Shown piece by piece: positions 1 to 7,104 of a stretch of 8,903 nt of DNA. The notes beneath the pieces are model-generated. The model searched no databases and was not told the origin of the DNA. It saw nothing but the letters and a program-made list of their open reading frames with translations. The position numbers and the translations under genes were made by a program. Numbering within the stretch: the first letter of the stretch is position 1; every line of letters starts with the position of its first letter. Origin of the DNA: UBA11574 sp964591175. GTDB lineage: Bacteria > Desulfobacterota > Desulfobacteria > Desulfobacterales > UBA11574. The stretch spans positions 1-8,903 of the forward strand of contig CAZQAF010000114.1 in the NCBI GenBank assembly GCA_964591175.1, read 5' to 3'.

Positions 1-33
1 AATCCGGAAGGACGTTCCGTTTGGCCGGCATTA

Positions 34-51
34 TGAACGAGCGCTCGGTCA
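34..51. promoter_or_regulatory. Upstream palindromic operator, probable TetR-family binding site
   Basis: The 18-bp sequence TGAACGAGCGCTCGGTCA is a palindrome with 8 of 9 base pairs matched; only 37/48 is A against G. It is part of a 19-bp sequence (33-51) repeated exactly at 197-215, with 164 bp between centres. TetR repressors bind such palindromes as dimers, and a TetR gene starts at 264, so this is inferred to be one of its operators. A perfect TATAAT lies just to the right at 57-62 on the + strand, and a TTGACA lies at 94-89 on the - strand. The site could therefore act on a promoter in either direction, possibly for a gene left of the window. Confidence 0.72.
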
Positions 52-65
52 CTGGCTATAATCTA

Positions 66-94
66 TCTGTACCTCTGGCAGAAAGAATTGTCAA
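66..94 (-). promoter_or_regulatory. Weak candidate leftward promoter
   Basis: On the - strand a perfect -35 hexamer TTGACA runs from 94 to 89. Seventeen bases further is TACAGA (71-66), which matches only three of six -10 consensus positions. The palindromic operator at 51-34 would fall around or just after the start site, as it does for the rightward promoter at 165. The symmetry suggests a divergent gene under the same repressor, but that gene would lie outside the window and the -10 is poor. Confidence 0.25.
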
Positions 95-164
95 TATCTT
101 TATTACTATCCGATTTATATATATAATTCTATAATGAGGAAATTGATTTTCGAGATGAAAAATG

Positions 165-194
165 TTGACAGAGAAAAGCCGAAGATGATATAAA
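165..194 (+). promoter_or_regulatory. Sigma70-like promoter of the operon
   Basis: A perfect -35 hexamer TTGACA (165-170) is followed after 18 bp by TATAAA (189-194), five of six matches to the -10 consensus. Transcription would start near 201, inside the palindrome at 198-215, so a bound repressor would block polymerase directly. The leader to the TetR start codon at 264 would be about 60 nt. This is the only strong promoter seen ahead of the operon, and it probably drives the TetR gene together with the catabolic genes. Confidence 0.7.
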
Positions 195-197
195 ATA

Positions 198-215
198 TGA
201 ACGAGCGCTCGGTCA
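198..215. promoter_or_regulatory. Operator over the transcription start, probable TetR-family site
   Basis: This is the second copy of TGAACGAGCGCTCGGTCA; the identical stretch covers 197-215. It begins three bases after the -10 box and covers the expected start site, the usual position for repression. Placement directly before a TetR gene suggests negative autoregulation of the operon, relieved by a ligand, plausibly an acyl-CoA given the downstream genes. The position and symmetry are seen directly; the binding protein and ligand are inferred. Confidence 0.8.
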
Positions 216-263
216 GCATTTGTTCACCGTAAATTGTTCAGCAAGCAGCGTTTTGGAGTTTGT

Positions 264-899
264 ATGAAACAGTACCATGCGACTAAAGAAATCCCCACAC
301 AAATAAAAAATCCTGAACTCGTTCAGCGACGACACCGCCAGATTATCGACGCTGCGGTACAACTCTTTATCCATCAGGGATTTCATAAGACCACCACACG
401 GCAGATCGCCCGTTCCGCAAATATCTCAATTGGTTCATTGTATGAATATGTGGCTTCCAAAGAGGATATTTTGTTTCTGGTGTGTGACGCCATCCACGCG
501 GAGGTCGAAAGGGGCGTAACCGAAGCGTTGTCGAGAGCATCGGGCGGGAGACATTCACTGGCTGAAGTGATTCGGGAATATTTTTTGGTATGTCATAGGA
601 TGAGTGATCATATTTTATTGATATACCAGGAAACGCAATCTCTTCCGCCTCAATGGCGTAAAAAGGTTTTAGAGAACGAGGTTCGCATTACCGGTATGTT
701 TATGGAAGTTCTGGAAGCGTTGATTTCATCCGGAGATTTGCCGTGTTTAAGCGAACATTCCATGGAACTTATCGCCCACAATATATCTGTTCTGGGCCAC
801 ATGTGGACCTTTCGGCGCTGGTTTCTTGCGCGACACTACAGTATTGAAGACTATATCGAACTTCAAACCGAATTTATTCTCGGAATACCCGGGACCTGA
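264..899 (+). CDS. TetR/AcrR-family transcriptional regulator
   Basis: A 211-residue repressor of usual TetR length. The N-terminal DNA-binding domain is at about residues 20-71: helix 1 contains QIIDAAVQLFIHQGF, followed by the helix-turn-helix TTRQIARSANISIGSLYEYV and the conserved SKEDIL. The C-terminal part (about 75-211) is helical and variable, as expected for a ligand pocket and dimer interface, and does not reveal the ligand. The ATG at 264 is chosen because GGAG lies at 255-258, five bases upstream; a TTG at 234 in the same frame has no comparable site. The gene ends 19 nt before icmF and is probably co-transcribed with it. The paired palindromes at 34-51 and 198-215 are its likely operators. 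A role in sensing a C4 acyl-CoA or related fatty-acid signal is inferred from context only. Confidence 0.9.
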   Translation: MKQYHATKEIPTQIKNPELVQRRHRQIIDAAVQLFIHQGFHKTTTRQIARSANISIGSLYEYVASKEDILFLVCDAIHAEVERGVTEALSRASGGRHSLAEVIREYFLVCHRMSDHILLIYQETQSLPPQWRKKVLENEVRITGMFMEVLEALISSGDLPCLSEHSMELIAHNISVLGHMWTFRRWFLARHYSIEDYIELQTEFILGIPGT

Positions 900-918
900 A
901 ATTTATTAAGGAGAATGT

Positions 919-3900
919 ATGACCATGGCTGTTGAAGTTTACACACCCAAACATCCGATCCGAGTCGTGACCGCAACCTCTCTTTTTGATGGTCACGATG
1001 CGTCCATTAACATCATGCGCCGCATACTTCAAGATGCCGGCGTCGAGGTGATTCATATGGGGCACAATCGCTCGGTAAAGGAAATCGTGGATGCGGCCGT
1101 ACAGGAAGATGTCCAAGGCGTGGCCGTATCGAGTTATCAGGGCGGTCATCTGGAATTTTTTAAATATATTATCGATCTTTTGAAAGAAAGAAACGCATCC
1201 CACATCAAGGTTTTTGGCGGCGGCGGCGGCGTCATCATACCGGAAGAGATCAAAGATCTGGAGTCATACGGTGTCGCCAAAATTTATACTCCCGAAGACG
1301 GCGCCAAGATGGGGCTGCGGGGAATGATCGACCACATGATTCAGCTGATGGATTTTTCTACCACCGAAAAGAGAGATATCGACGTTGAAAATCTGTCTCC
1401 GGAAAATACATTCATGCTGGCCGGATTGATTACCACCCTTGAACAAGCCAAAGCCAAAGAAGATGGACACCTCGCAAAACTCAGATCTCAAATCCAAAAA
1501 CAAATCGGTGATCGAAAAGTTCCGGTTATCGGCATCACCGGAACCGGCGGTGCGGGGAAATCATCTCTGACGGACGAACTGATATTAAGGTTTCTGAACG
1601 ATTTTAAACATGTTAAGCTCGCTGTCATCAGCAGCGATCCATCCCGCCGTAAAACCGGCGGCGCACTTTTGGGCGACAGAATACGCATGAATGCCATCGA
1701 AAACCCGAGGGTTTACATGCGGAGCCTTGCCACCCGTGGATCACGCACGGAAATCCCCCATGCCCTGGGCGAAACCATAGAGGTGATGAAAGCGGCCGGC
1801 TTCGACCTTGTGATTGCCGAAACCGCCGGGATCGGACAGGGAGATTCGAGAATTATCGAACTGGTTGATTTGTCGATCTATGTGATGACCAGTGAATTCG
1901 GGGCCGCCACCCAACTTGAAAAAATAGACATGCTCGATTTTGCGCATCTTGTGGTGGTGAACAAATATGAAAAACGCGGCGGCGAGGATGCGGTGCGGGA
2001 TGTTCGGAAGCAGGTGCAGCGTAATCGAAAGGCATGGGAAAAGCCCCTCACGGATATGCCGGTGTACGGTACCATTGCCGCCAAGTTTAATGATGACGGG
2101 GTCACGGCCTTGTATCATGGGATCATCGATGCTTTGTCTGAAAAAACAGGCGTTGTTTTTGATTCGAACCTTACAAGGCGTGATATAAAGACATCGACAT
2201 CCAAAACGATTATTATTCCTCCGGACCGGGTTCGTTATCTTTCCGAAATTGCCGATACCGTCGGAAAGTATCATCGCGAAACGCAACAGCAGGCGGATGT
2301 CGTAAGGAACGTCTGGCATCTCAAGGAAACCGCAAAATCCCTGGATGGAAATCATCTTAAAGGCGACGCATCACAGCTTTTAATTCGGCTTAAAAAAGAA
2401 GTTGTAAAAGCCGAGGGTGTCCTTCATCCGGAAACGACGGCGCTGCTGGATGAATGGAAAAAGACTGAAGAGACGTATACCAAAGACGAACTGGCATATC
2501 AGGTGAGAGACCGTGAAATCAGGGTTCCCCTTTACACAACATCTCTGGCCCATACCAGGATTCCGAAAATAGCCCTACCCAAGTTCAAGGACCCCGGAGA
2601 AATTTATACCTGGTTGAGAAACGAAAATGTTGCCGGACGATTTCCATACACCGCCGGCGTGTTTCCGTTAAGAAGAATCGACGAAGATCCCACCCGTATG
2701 TTCGCGGGTGAAGGGGATCCAGCCAGAACCAACCGGCGGTTCAAGCTTTTATCCGCCGACGCCAAATCCAAACGGTTGTCGACGGCATTCGATTCCGTCA
2801 CGCTGTACGGGTGCGATCCGGACATAAGGCCCGATATTTACGGCAAAGTCGGCACTTCCGGGGTCAGCATATGTACCCTCGACGATGTGAAGGTGCTCTA
2901 TGACGGCTTTAACCTGTGCGCACCGGATACATCGGTTTCCATGACCATCAACGGTCCGGCGCCCATCCTTCTTGCCATGTTTCTGAATACCGCCGTCGAT
3001 CAACAGCTGGACGCATTTCGGACGCAAAACGGCAGAGAACCTTCGAAAAAAGAATACGATGAGATACGATCCAAGGCCCTGTCCAGTGTTCGCGGTACGG
3101 TACAGGCGGATATTTTAAAAGAAGATCAGGGGCAGAACACCTGTATTTTTTCCATCGAATTTGCGCTGAAAATGATGGGAGACATCCAGGAATACTTCAT
3201 AGAGAACGGCGTTCGGAATTTCTATTCGGTCTCCATATCGGGATACCACATTGCCGAAGCCGGTGCCAATCCGATTACCCAACTGGCCCTTACGCTGGCC
3301 AACGGATTTACTTATGTCGAGTATTATTTATCCCGGGGCATGCCCATTGACAGTTTTGCTCCCAATCTGTCCTTTTTCTTTTCTAACGGCATGGATCCTG
3401 AATACACGGTTATCGGAAGGGTGGCCAGGCGCATCTGGGCGATTGCCATGAAGCATAAATACGGCGGATCCGCCCGGTCTCAGATGCTGAAATATCATGT
3501 GCAGACCTCCGGCCGCTCGCTGCACAGCCAGGACATTCAGCTCAACGACATCCGGACGACGCTTCAGGCACTCTGCGCGATCTATGACAACTGCAACAGC
3601 CTGCATACCAACGCCTTTGATGAAGCTATCACGACGCCGAGTCATGAGTCGGTGAGACGTGCGTTGGCCATCCAGCTCATTATCAACCGGGAATGGGGCC
3701 TTGCCAAAAATGAAAATTTGAATCAAGGCAGCTTCGTTGTCGAAGAATTGACGCGGTTGGTCGAAGAAGCGGTCCTATCGGAATTTAACAAGATCACCGA
3801 GCGCGGCGGTGTCCTGGGCGCCATGGAGACCGGTTATCAGCGGAGCAAAATCCAGGAAGAATCTTTGTATTATGAAAGTTTAAAACATACCGGTGAAATG

Positions 3901-4197
3901 CCCATCATCGGCGTCAATACCTTTCGGGACCCGGATGCCGATTCGGAACAACTGAACGAATACATTGAATTGTCCAGGGCCACCGAAGCTGAAAAAAAAT
4001 CACAGCTTGACCGTCTGACGGCGTTTAAGAAGCGGCATGAAAAAGCGTCGGATAACGCATTGCAACGTCTGCAGCGCGTCTCCCTGTCCGGTGAAAACAT
4101 TTTTGCAGAACTGATGGAGACCGTCAAGGTATGCACCCTGGGTGAAATCACCCACGCCTTGTATGATGTGGGGGGAAAGTATCGACGTAACATGTAA
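919..4197 (+). CDS. icmF: Fused isobutyryl-CoA mutase (B12 domain, G-protein chaperone, mutase domain)
   Basis: This 1092-residue fusion interconverts isobutyryl-CoA and butyryl-CoA by an adenosylcobalamin radical mechanism. The order matches IcmF. A B12-binding domain (about 14-145) has DGHDAS with cobalt-ligand His26, then SSYQGGH and a poly-Gly segment. A MeaB-like GTPase (about 200-410) has P-loop GTGGAGKS (208-215) and ETAGIGQ. A linker precedes the mutase domain (about 550-1070). In the mutase, Phe595 (RMFAGEG) and Gln739 (GQNTCIF) correspond to the Phe/Gln pair of isobutyryl-CoA mutases, where methylmalonyl-CoA mutase has Tyr/Arg; His860 (YHVQTSG) fits the conserved catalytic His. The guanine-recognition motif reads NKYE (348-351) instead of NKxD. 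AAGGAG lies at 908-913, five bases before the ATG. Length is normal and no domain is missing. The fused GTPase is known in this family to gate cofactor loading and protect the mutase. Confidence 0.95.
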   Translation: MTMAVEVYTPKHPIRVVTATSLFDGHDASINIMRRILQDAGVEVIHMGHNRSVKEIVDAAVQEDVQGVAVSSYQGGHLEFFKYIIDLLKERNASHIKVFGGGGGVIIPEEIKDLESYGVAKIYTPEDGAKMGLRGMIDHMIQLMDFSTTEKRDIDVENLSPENTFMLAGLITTLEQAKAKEDGHLAKLRSQIQKQIGDRKVPVIGITGTGGAGKSSLTDELILRFLNDFKHVKLAVISSDPSRRKTGGALLGDRIRMNAIENPRVYMRSLATRGSRTEIPHALGETIEVMKAAGFDLVIAETAGIGQGDSRIIELVDLSIYVMTSEFGAATQLEKIDMLDFAHLVVVNKYEKRGGEDAVRDVRKQVQRNRKAWEKPLTDMPVYGTIAAKFNDDGVTALYHGIIDALSEKTGVVFDSNLTRRDIKTSTSKTIIIPPDRVRYLSEIADTVGKYHRETQQQADVVRNVWHLKETAKSLDGNHLKGDASQLLIRLKKEVVKAEGVLHPETTALLDEWKKTEETYTKDELAYQVRDREIRVPLYTTSLAHTRIPKIALPKFKDPGEIYTWLRNENVAGRFPYTAGVFPLRRIDEDPTRMFAGEGDPARTNRRFKLLSADAKSKRLSTAFDSVTLYGCDPDIRPDIYGKVGTSGVSICTLDDVKVLYDGFNLCAPDTSVSMTINGPAPILLAMFLNTAVDQQLDAFRTQNGREPSKKEYDEIRSKALSSVRGTVQADILKEDQGQNTCIFSIEFALKMMGDIQEYFIENGVRNFYSVSISGYHIAEAGANPITQLALTLANGFTYVEYYLSRGMPIDSFAPNLSFFFSNGMDPEYTVIGRVARRIWAIAMKHKYGGSARSQMLKYHVQTSGRSLHSQDIQLNDIRTTLQALCAIYDNCNSLHTNAFDEAITTPSHESVRRALAIQLIINREWGLAKNENLNQGSFVVEELTRLVEEAVLSEFNKITERGGVLGAMETGYQRSKIQEESLYYESLKHTGEMPIIGVNTFRDPDADSEQLNEYIELSRATEAEKKSQLDRLTAFKKRHEKASDNALQRLQRVSLSGENIFAELMETVKVCTLGEITHALYDVGGKYRRNM

Positions 4198-4214
4198 CAT
4201 TTAAGGAGATCGAC

Positions 4215-5390
4215 ATGCAAGAAGCAGTGATCGTGAGTGCGGTGAGAACACCACTGGGAAGATACAACGGTTCTTTGGCCAGTACCGGCGCCACCCGATT
4301 GGGTGCTGTGGTTATCGAAGCGGCGGTTCAGCGGGCCGGTATAACAAAGGATGACGTGAATGAAGTGATTATGGGGATGGTGCTTCCGTGCGGCTATGGG
4401 CAGAATCCTGCCAGACAGGCTGCCGTTAAAGCTGCGATGCCGTATTCGGTAGAATGCATTACCGTGAATAAGGTTTGCGGTTCGGCATTAAAAGCGGTCA
4501 TGCTGGCCGCTCAGGCAGTTCAGGTGGGAGATGCCGACGTGGTGGTTGCCGGCGGCATGGAAAACATGAGCATGGCCCCGTATTATCTGGAAAAGGCACG
4601 TTTCGGATATCGTATGGGACCCGGAAAACTCGAAGATCATATGGTTCATGACGGTCTTTGGGATATTGTCAATGATTTTCATATGGGCGTTTCCAATGAA
4701 ATGTGTTCGGAAAAATACGATATCAGCCGCCAGGACCAGGATGTTTATGCCGCCGAATCATACCGGCGTGCGCTTGACGCCATCCGCAGCGGCCGCTTCA
4801 AAGATGAAATCGTTCCCGTAGAAATCCGCGGGCGAAAAGGAGATCCCGTTATTTTTGACCAGGATGAATGCCCCCGGGAGACGACATATGAAGCCCTTTC
4901 AAAAATGAAACCCGCTTTTCAAAAGGATGGTAAGGGCACCGCCGGCAACGCATCCATCATCAGCGACGGCGCTGCGGCGGTGGTGGTGATGTCAAAAGAC
5001 AAGGCACAGGCGTTGGGGTGCCGGATCATGGCGACTATCGGCGCCCAGGCGGCTTTTGGCATGGATATGAAATACCTTTTGGTGGCGCCGATTTGGGCCA
5101 TCCCCAAATGTTTGAAAAAAGAAGGAATTTCCATCCAGGACGTGGATCTCTTTGAGATCAACGAAGCCTTCAGCGGTTCGACGGCGGCAGTGTTAAAAGA
5201 GCTCGGACTTAATCCTGCCAAGGTGAATGTGAACGGCGGCAGCGTTGCGCTGGGCCACCCTATCGGCGCCAGCGGATGCAGGGTTCTCGTGACGCTGTTG
5301 TATGAAATGGCGCGGCGGGACAACAAGATCGGAGTTGCCTCCCTGTGTCTCGGGGGCGGTGAGGGTGTAGCCATGGTGGTAAAAAGATAA
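4215..5390 (+). CDS. Thiolase (acetyl-CoA C-acetyltransferase family)
   Basis: A 391-residue thiolase of normal length, with catalytic residues at the positions usual for the classic tetrameric enzymes: nucleophile Cys88 (VNKVCGSALK), Asn316 in NEAF, His348 in GHPIGASG and Cys378 in CLGGGEG. FHMG near 155-158 is the CoA-binding loop. It should cleave acetoacetyl-CoA with CoA to two acetyl-CoA, or run in reverse. The substrate-side loop reads LLVAPIWAIPK, which differs from the common form, so chain-length preference is not certain; a 3-ketoacyl-CoA thiolase of broader range is possible. The gene starts 17 nt after icmF, with AAGGAG at 4203-4208. In this operon it would be the last step of C4 acyl-CoA oxidation. 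A 142-bp palindromic repeat begins two bases after its stop codon. Confidence 0.93.
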   Translation: MQEAVIVSAVRTPLGRYNGSLASTGATRLGAVVIEAAVQRAGITKDDVNEVIMGMVLPCGYGQNPARQAAVKAAMPYSVECITVNKVCGSALKAVMLAAQAVQVGDADVVVAGGMENMSMAPYYLEKARFGYRMGPGKLEDHMVHDGLWDIVNDFHMGVSNEMCSEKYDISRQDQDVYAAESYRRALDAIRSGRFKDEIVPVEIRGRKGDPVIFDQDECPRETTYEALSKMKPAFQKDGKGTAGNASIISDGAAAVVVMSKDKAQALGCRIMATIGAQAAFGMDMKYLLVAPIWAIPKCLKKEGISIQDVDLFEINEAFSGSTAAVLKELGLNPAKVNVNGGSVALGHPIGASGCRVLVTLLYEMARRDNKIGVASLCLGGGEGVAMVVKR

Positions 5391-5391
5391 G

Positions 5392-5533
5392 GAGACCTTT
5401 GCAAAACGCACCTTTTTGCCCAATTTCTACGTCAGGCTCAAATTTTAATCCTCAAAATACTATATGTATTCCTGTGGTTAAAATTTTCGCCTTCCTTGAA
5501 CTTGAACAAAAATGAGCATTTTTCAAAGGTCTC
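5392..5533. repeat. 142-bp imperfect-palindrome intergenic repeat, copy 1
   Basis: The ends are inverted repeats: the left GAGACCTTTGCAAAACGC (5392-5409) and the right, read on the - strand from 5533, GAGACCTTTGAAAAATGC, agree at 16 of 18 positions. Weaker complementarity continues inward for about 12 more bases. Further in, AAATTTTAA (5440-5448) pairs with TTAAAATTT (5478-5486), and AATAC (5456-5460) with GTATT (5466-5470) around a TATAT loop. The whole unit could fold into one long broken hairpin in RNA or a cruciform in DNA. It fills the thiolase-hbd gap from 2 nt after the stop to 4 nt before AAGGAG-GACGG-like ribosome-binding DNA. A related copy is at 6963-7104. There is no transposase; it resembles ERIC-type or MITE-type elements in form. 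Confidence 0.82.
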
Positions 5534-5547
5534 AAAAGGAGACGGAT

Positions 5548-6399
5548 ATGAATATCAAAACATTCGGTGTGGTGGGCGCCGGCCAGATGGGAAACGGTAT
5601 TGCTCAGGTCGCTGCGGTAAGCGGCTTTGAAGTCGTCATGAACGATATCAAGACGGAGTTTGTGGAACATGGTTTTGCATCCATAAAGAAGAATTTAAAG
5701 CGAAGCGTCGAAAAAGGCAAAATGACGGATGAAGAAATGGATGTTATCCTTGGAAGGGTGAGAACCAGTACAGACATCAAGGATATGGCGTCTGCGGATG
5801 TGGTTGTAGAGGCTGCCACCGAGAGCGAACCGATCAAATTTCAGATATTCAAGGATCTGGATCGAATTTGTGAATCCCATGTGATTCTGGCCACCAATAC
5901 GTCTTCCATTCCCATCGGACGGATTGCATCCCATACCAACCGTCCGGATAAAATTATCGGGATGCATTTTATGAATCCGGTTCCGGTGATGAAGCTGATT
6001 GAAATCATCCGGGGACTGGAGACATCGGACGAGACCTTTAACATCATCTGGGATCTGTCTTTAAAGCTCGGTAAGACACCGGCTCAGGCAAATGACTTTC
6101 CCGGCTTTATTATCAATCGAATTCTCATGCCCATGATCAACGAGGCTGCGTATTGCCTGTATCATGGTGTGGGATCCCGGGAAGACATCGATACGGTCAT
6201 GAAGCTGGGTGCAAATCATCCCATGGGCCCCTTGGCGCTGGCGGATCTCATCGGACTGGATACTTGTCTTGCGATTATGAATACGCTTTTCGACGGATTT
6301 AAAGATTCAAAATATCGCCCTTGTCCGCTGCTCAAAAAATATGTGGAGGCCGGTCGGTTGGGGAGAAAGACCGGACGGGGGTTTTATGAATACAAATAA
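5548..6399 (+). CDS. hbd: 3-hydroxybutyryl-CoA dehydrogenase (3-hydroxyacyl-CoA dehydrogenase family)
   Basis: A 283-residue enzyme of the single-domain-pair bacterial Hbd type, oxidising (S)-3-hydroxybutyryl-CoA to acetoacetyl-CoA with a nicotinamide cofactor. The N-terminal Rossmann fold has GAGQMG (10-15). The catalytic set is complete: Ser119/Ser120 in NTSS, His140 in GMHFMNPVP, Glu152 and Asn190 in FIINR. The C-terminal dimer domain contains NHPMGPLALADLIGLD and ends GRKTGRGFYEYK, as usual. The ATG at 5548 is chosen for AAGGAG at 5536-5541 and the family-typical start MNIKTFGVVGAG. The reading frame extends back to 5512, but that stretch is repeat DNA. The XRE-cupin gene follows after 12 nt. 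It is the step between enoyl-CoA hydration, whose gene is not seen here, and the thiolase. Confidence 0.93.
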   Translation: MNIKTFGVVGAGQMGNGIAQVAAVSGFEVVMNDIKTEFVEHGFASIKKNLKRSVEKGKMTDEEMDVILGRVRTSTDIKDMASADVVVEAATESEPIKFQIFKDLDRICESHVILATNTSSIPIGRIASHTNRPDKIIGMHFMNPVPVMKLIEIIRGLETSDETFNIIWDLSLKLGKTPAQANDFPGFIINRILMPMINEAAYCLYHGVGSREDIDTVMKLGANHPMGPLALADLIGLDTCLAIMNTLFDGFKDSKYRPCPLLKKYVEAGRLGRKTGRGFYEYK

Positions 6400-6411
6400 G
6401 GAGGAGGCATT

Positions 6412-6963
6412 ATGGCCGGTAAAAAAGCCGGAGCCGTTGTTCCGGTGGGGAAGAAGATAAAACAGGTGCGATTAAAAAAGAAGATGCCCCTTGACCGTGT
6501 CGCCAACGAAACCGGTTTTTCAACCGAGTATTTGAAAAAAGTGGAAAGCGGTAAAAAAATACCGCCGGTGGGGGCGCTGTTGCAGATTGCGCGAGCGCTG
6601 GAAATCGATTCCGGTTTTTTTCTGAAAGAACAGGAATCAAACTTGAGAAATCGTATCAAGGCATATACCAAACGCACCGAAAATTATGCATATACGACCC
6701 TTACACCGGGGGCTGAAAACAAACATTTGAAGGCGTTCAAGGTGGCCATCGAACCCATGACGGATCATAAAGGCGTGGGGTATCAGCACGAAGGAGAAGA
6801 GTTTGTTTATGTACTGTCCGGAGAGATCGAGGTGATTGTCGGAGATCACGTGAACACACTCGATGCCGGAGAATCGCTGCACTTTAATTCCGGAATTCGT
6901 CACAAGCTAAGGAATATCGGAGACGAAAAAGCAGAGCTTGTGGTGGTCATTTATGGACATTAG
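6412..6963 (+). CDS. XRE-family regulator with C-terminal cupin sensor domain
   Basis: A 183-residue regulator. The N-terminal XRE helix-turn-helix spans about 13-72 (GKKIKQVRLKKKMPLDRVA, then TGFSTEYLKKVESGKKIP), preceded by a short Lys-rich tail. A single-domain cupin follows at about 108-182. Motif 1 contains His126, Glu130 and Gly137 (YQHEGEEFVYVLSGE). Motif 2 contains Gly153, His164 and Asn168, with Ser160 where Pro is common. The retained His/Glu residues could bind a metal or a small ligand. A strong ribosome-binding run AAGGAGGAGG lies at 6398-6407, overlapping the hbd stop codon, so translation may be coupled. It is the second regulator in this operon besides TetR. Its target and effector cannot be read from the sequence. 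The last base of its TAG stop is also the first base of the second palindromic repeat. Confidence 0.9.
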   Translation: MAGKKAGAVVPVGKKIKQVRLKKKMPLDRVANETGFSTEYLKKVESGKKIPPVGALLQIARALEIDSGFFLKEQESNLRNRIKAYTKRTENYAYTTLTPGAENKHLKAFKVAIEPMTDHKGVGYQHEGEEFVYVLSGEIEVIVGDHVNTLDAGESLHFNSGIRHKLRNIGDEKAELVVVIYGH

Positions 6964-7104
6964 AAGCCATCTCAAAAAAGTCTTTTCGTCCGATATCGGC
7001 GTTGAGTCCTCGAATCAAGTCCTCGACATACTTGAGTATGCCTGTGGGTTGATTCTCGGCTTCGCCTTGATCTCGACCGAAAATCCTAATTTTGAGATGA
7101 CTTC
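6963..7104. repeat. 142-bp imperfect-palindrome intergenic repeat, copy 2
   Basis: The terminal inverted repeats are GAAGCCATCTCAAAA (6963-6977) and, on the - strand from 7104, GAAGTCATCTCAAAA, agreeing at 14 of 15 positions. At the exact centre, CATACT (7027-7032) pairs with AGTATG (7035-7040). It is related to copy 1 at 5392-5533. Both are 142 bp, and the central segments (5449-5477 and 7020-7047) both read TCCTC, then ATAC, a 4-5 nt loop, GTAT, then CCTGTGG. Homology continues with TCGCCTTC/TCGGCTTC-like and CTTGA segments. The outer ends have diverged between the copies, yet each copy keeps its own two ends complementary, which points to selection or conversion for pairing. An open frame crosses it (6938-7150) but lacks a start signal and is not called a gene. 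Confidence 0.8.

Noticed and set aside
5..22. Hairpin CGGAA-loop-TTCCG followed by TTT, a possible terminator of an upstream gene
   Set aside because: The stem is only five pairs and the T run is three bases; with the upstream sequence missing it cannot be judged.
134..193. Nineteen-codon reading frame upstream of the TetR gene, a possible leader peptide
   Set aside because: It has no ribosome-binding site and overlaps the -35 and -10 boxes, so the operon transcript would not contain it.
234..263. TTG start adding ten residues to the TetR protein
   Set aside because: No ribosome-binding site precedes it, while GGAG sits five bases before the ATG at 264.
1741..2355. Long antisense frame opposite icmF
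   Set aside because: It is a shadow of the icmF coding frame, with no start signal and no recognisable protein family.
5392..5533. CRISPR, riboswitch or insertion sequence as explanation for the intergenic repeats
   Set aside because: There are no regularly spaced direct repeats, no transposase, and no recognised riboswitch core; the same unit appears in two unrelated gene contexts, which fits a dispersed repeat better.
5512..5547. Earlier ATG at 5512 for the hydroxyacyl-CoA dehydrogenase
   Set aside because: It lies in the end of the palindromic repeat, and the normal N-terminus and AAGGAG point to 5548.
6590..6603. CGAGCG-containing sequence inside the XRE-cupin gene resembling the TetR operator core
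   Set aside because: Only the central bases match; the outer arms do not, and the site is within coding sequence.
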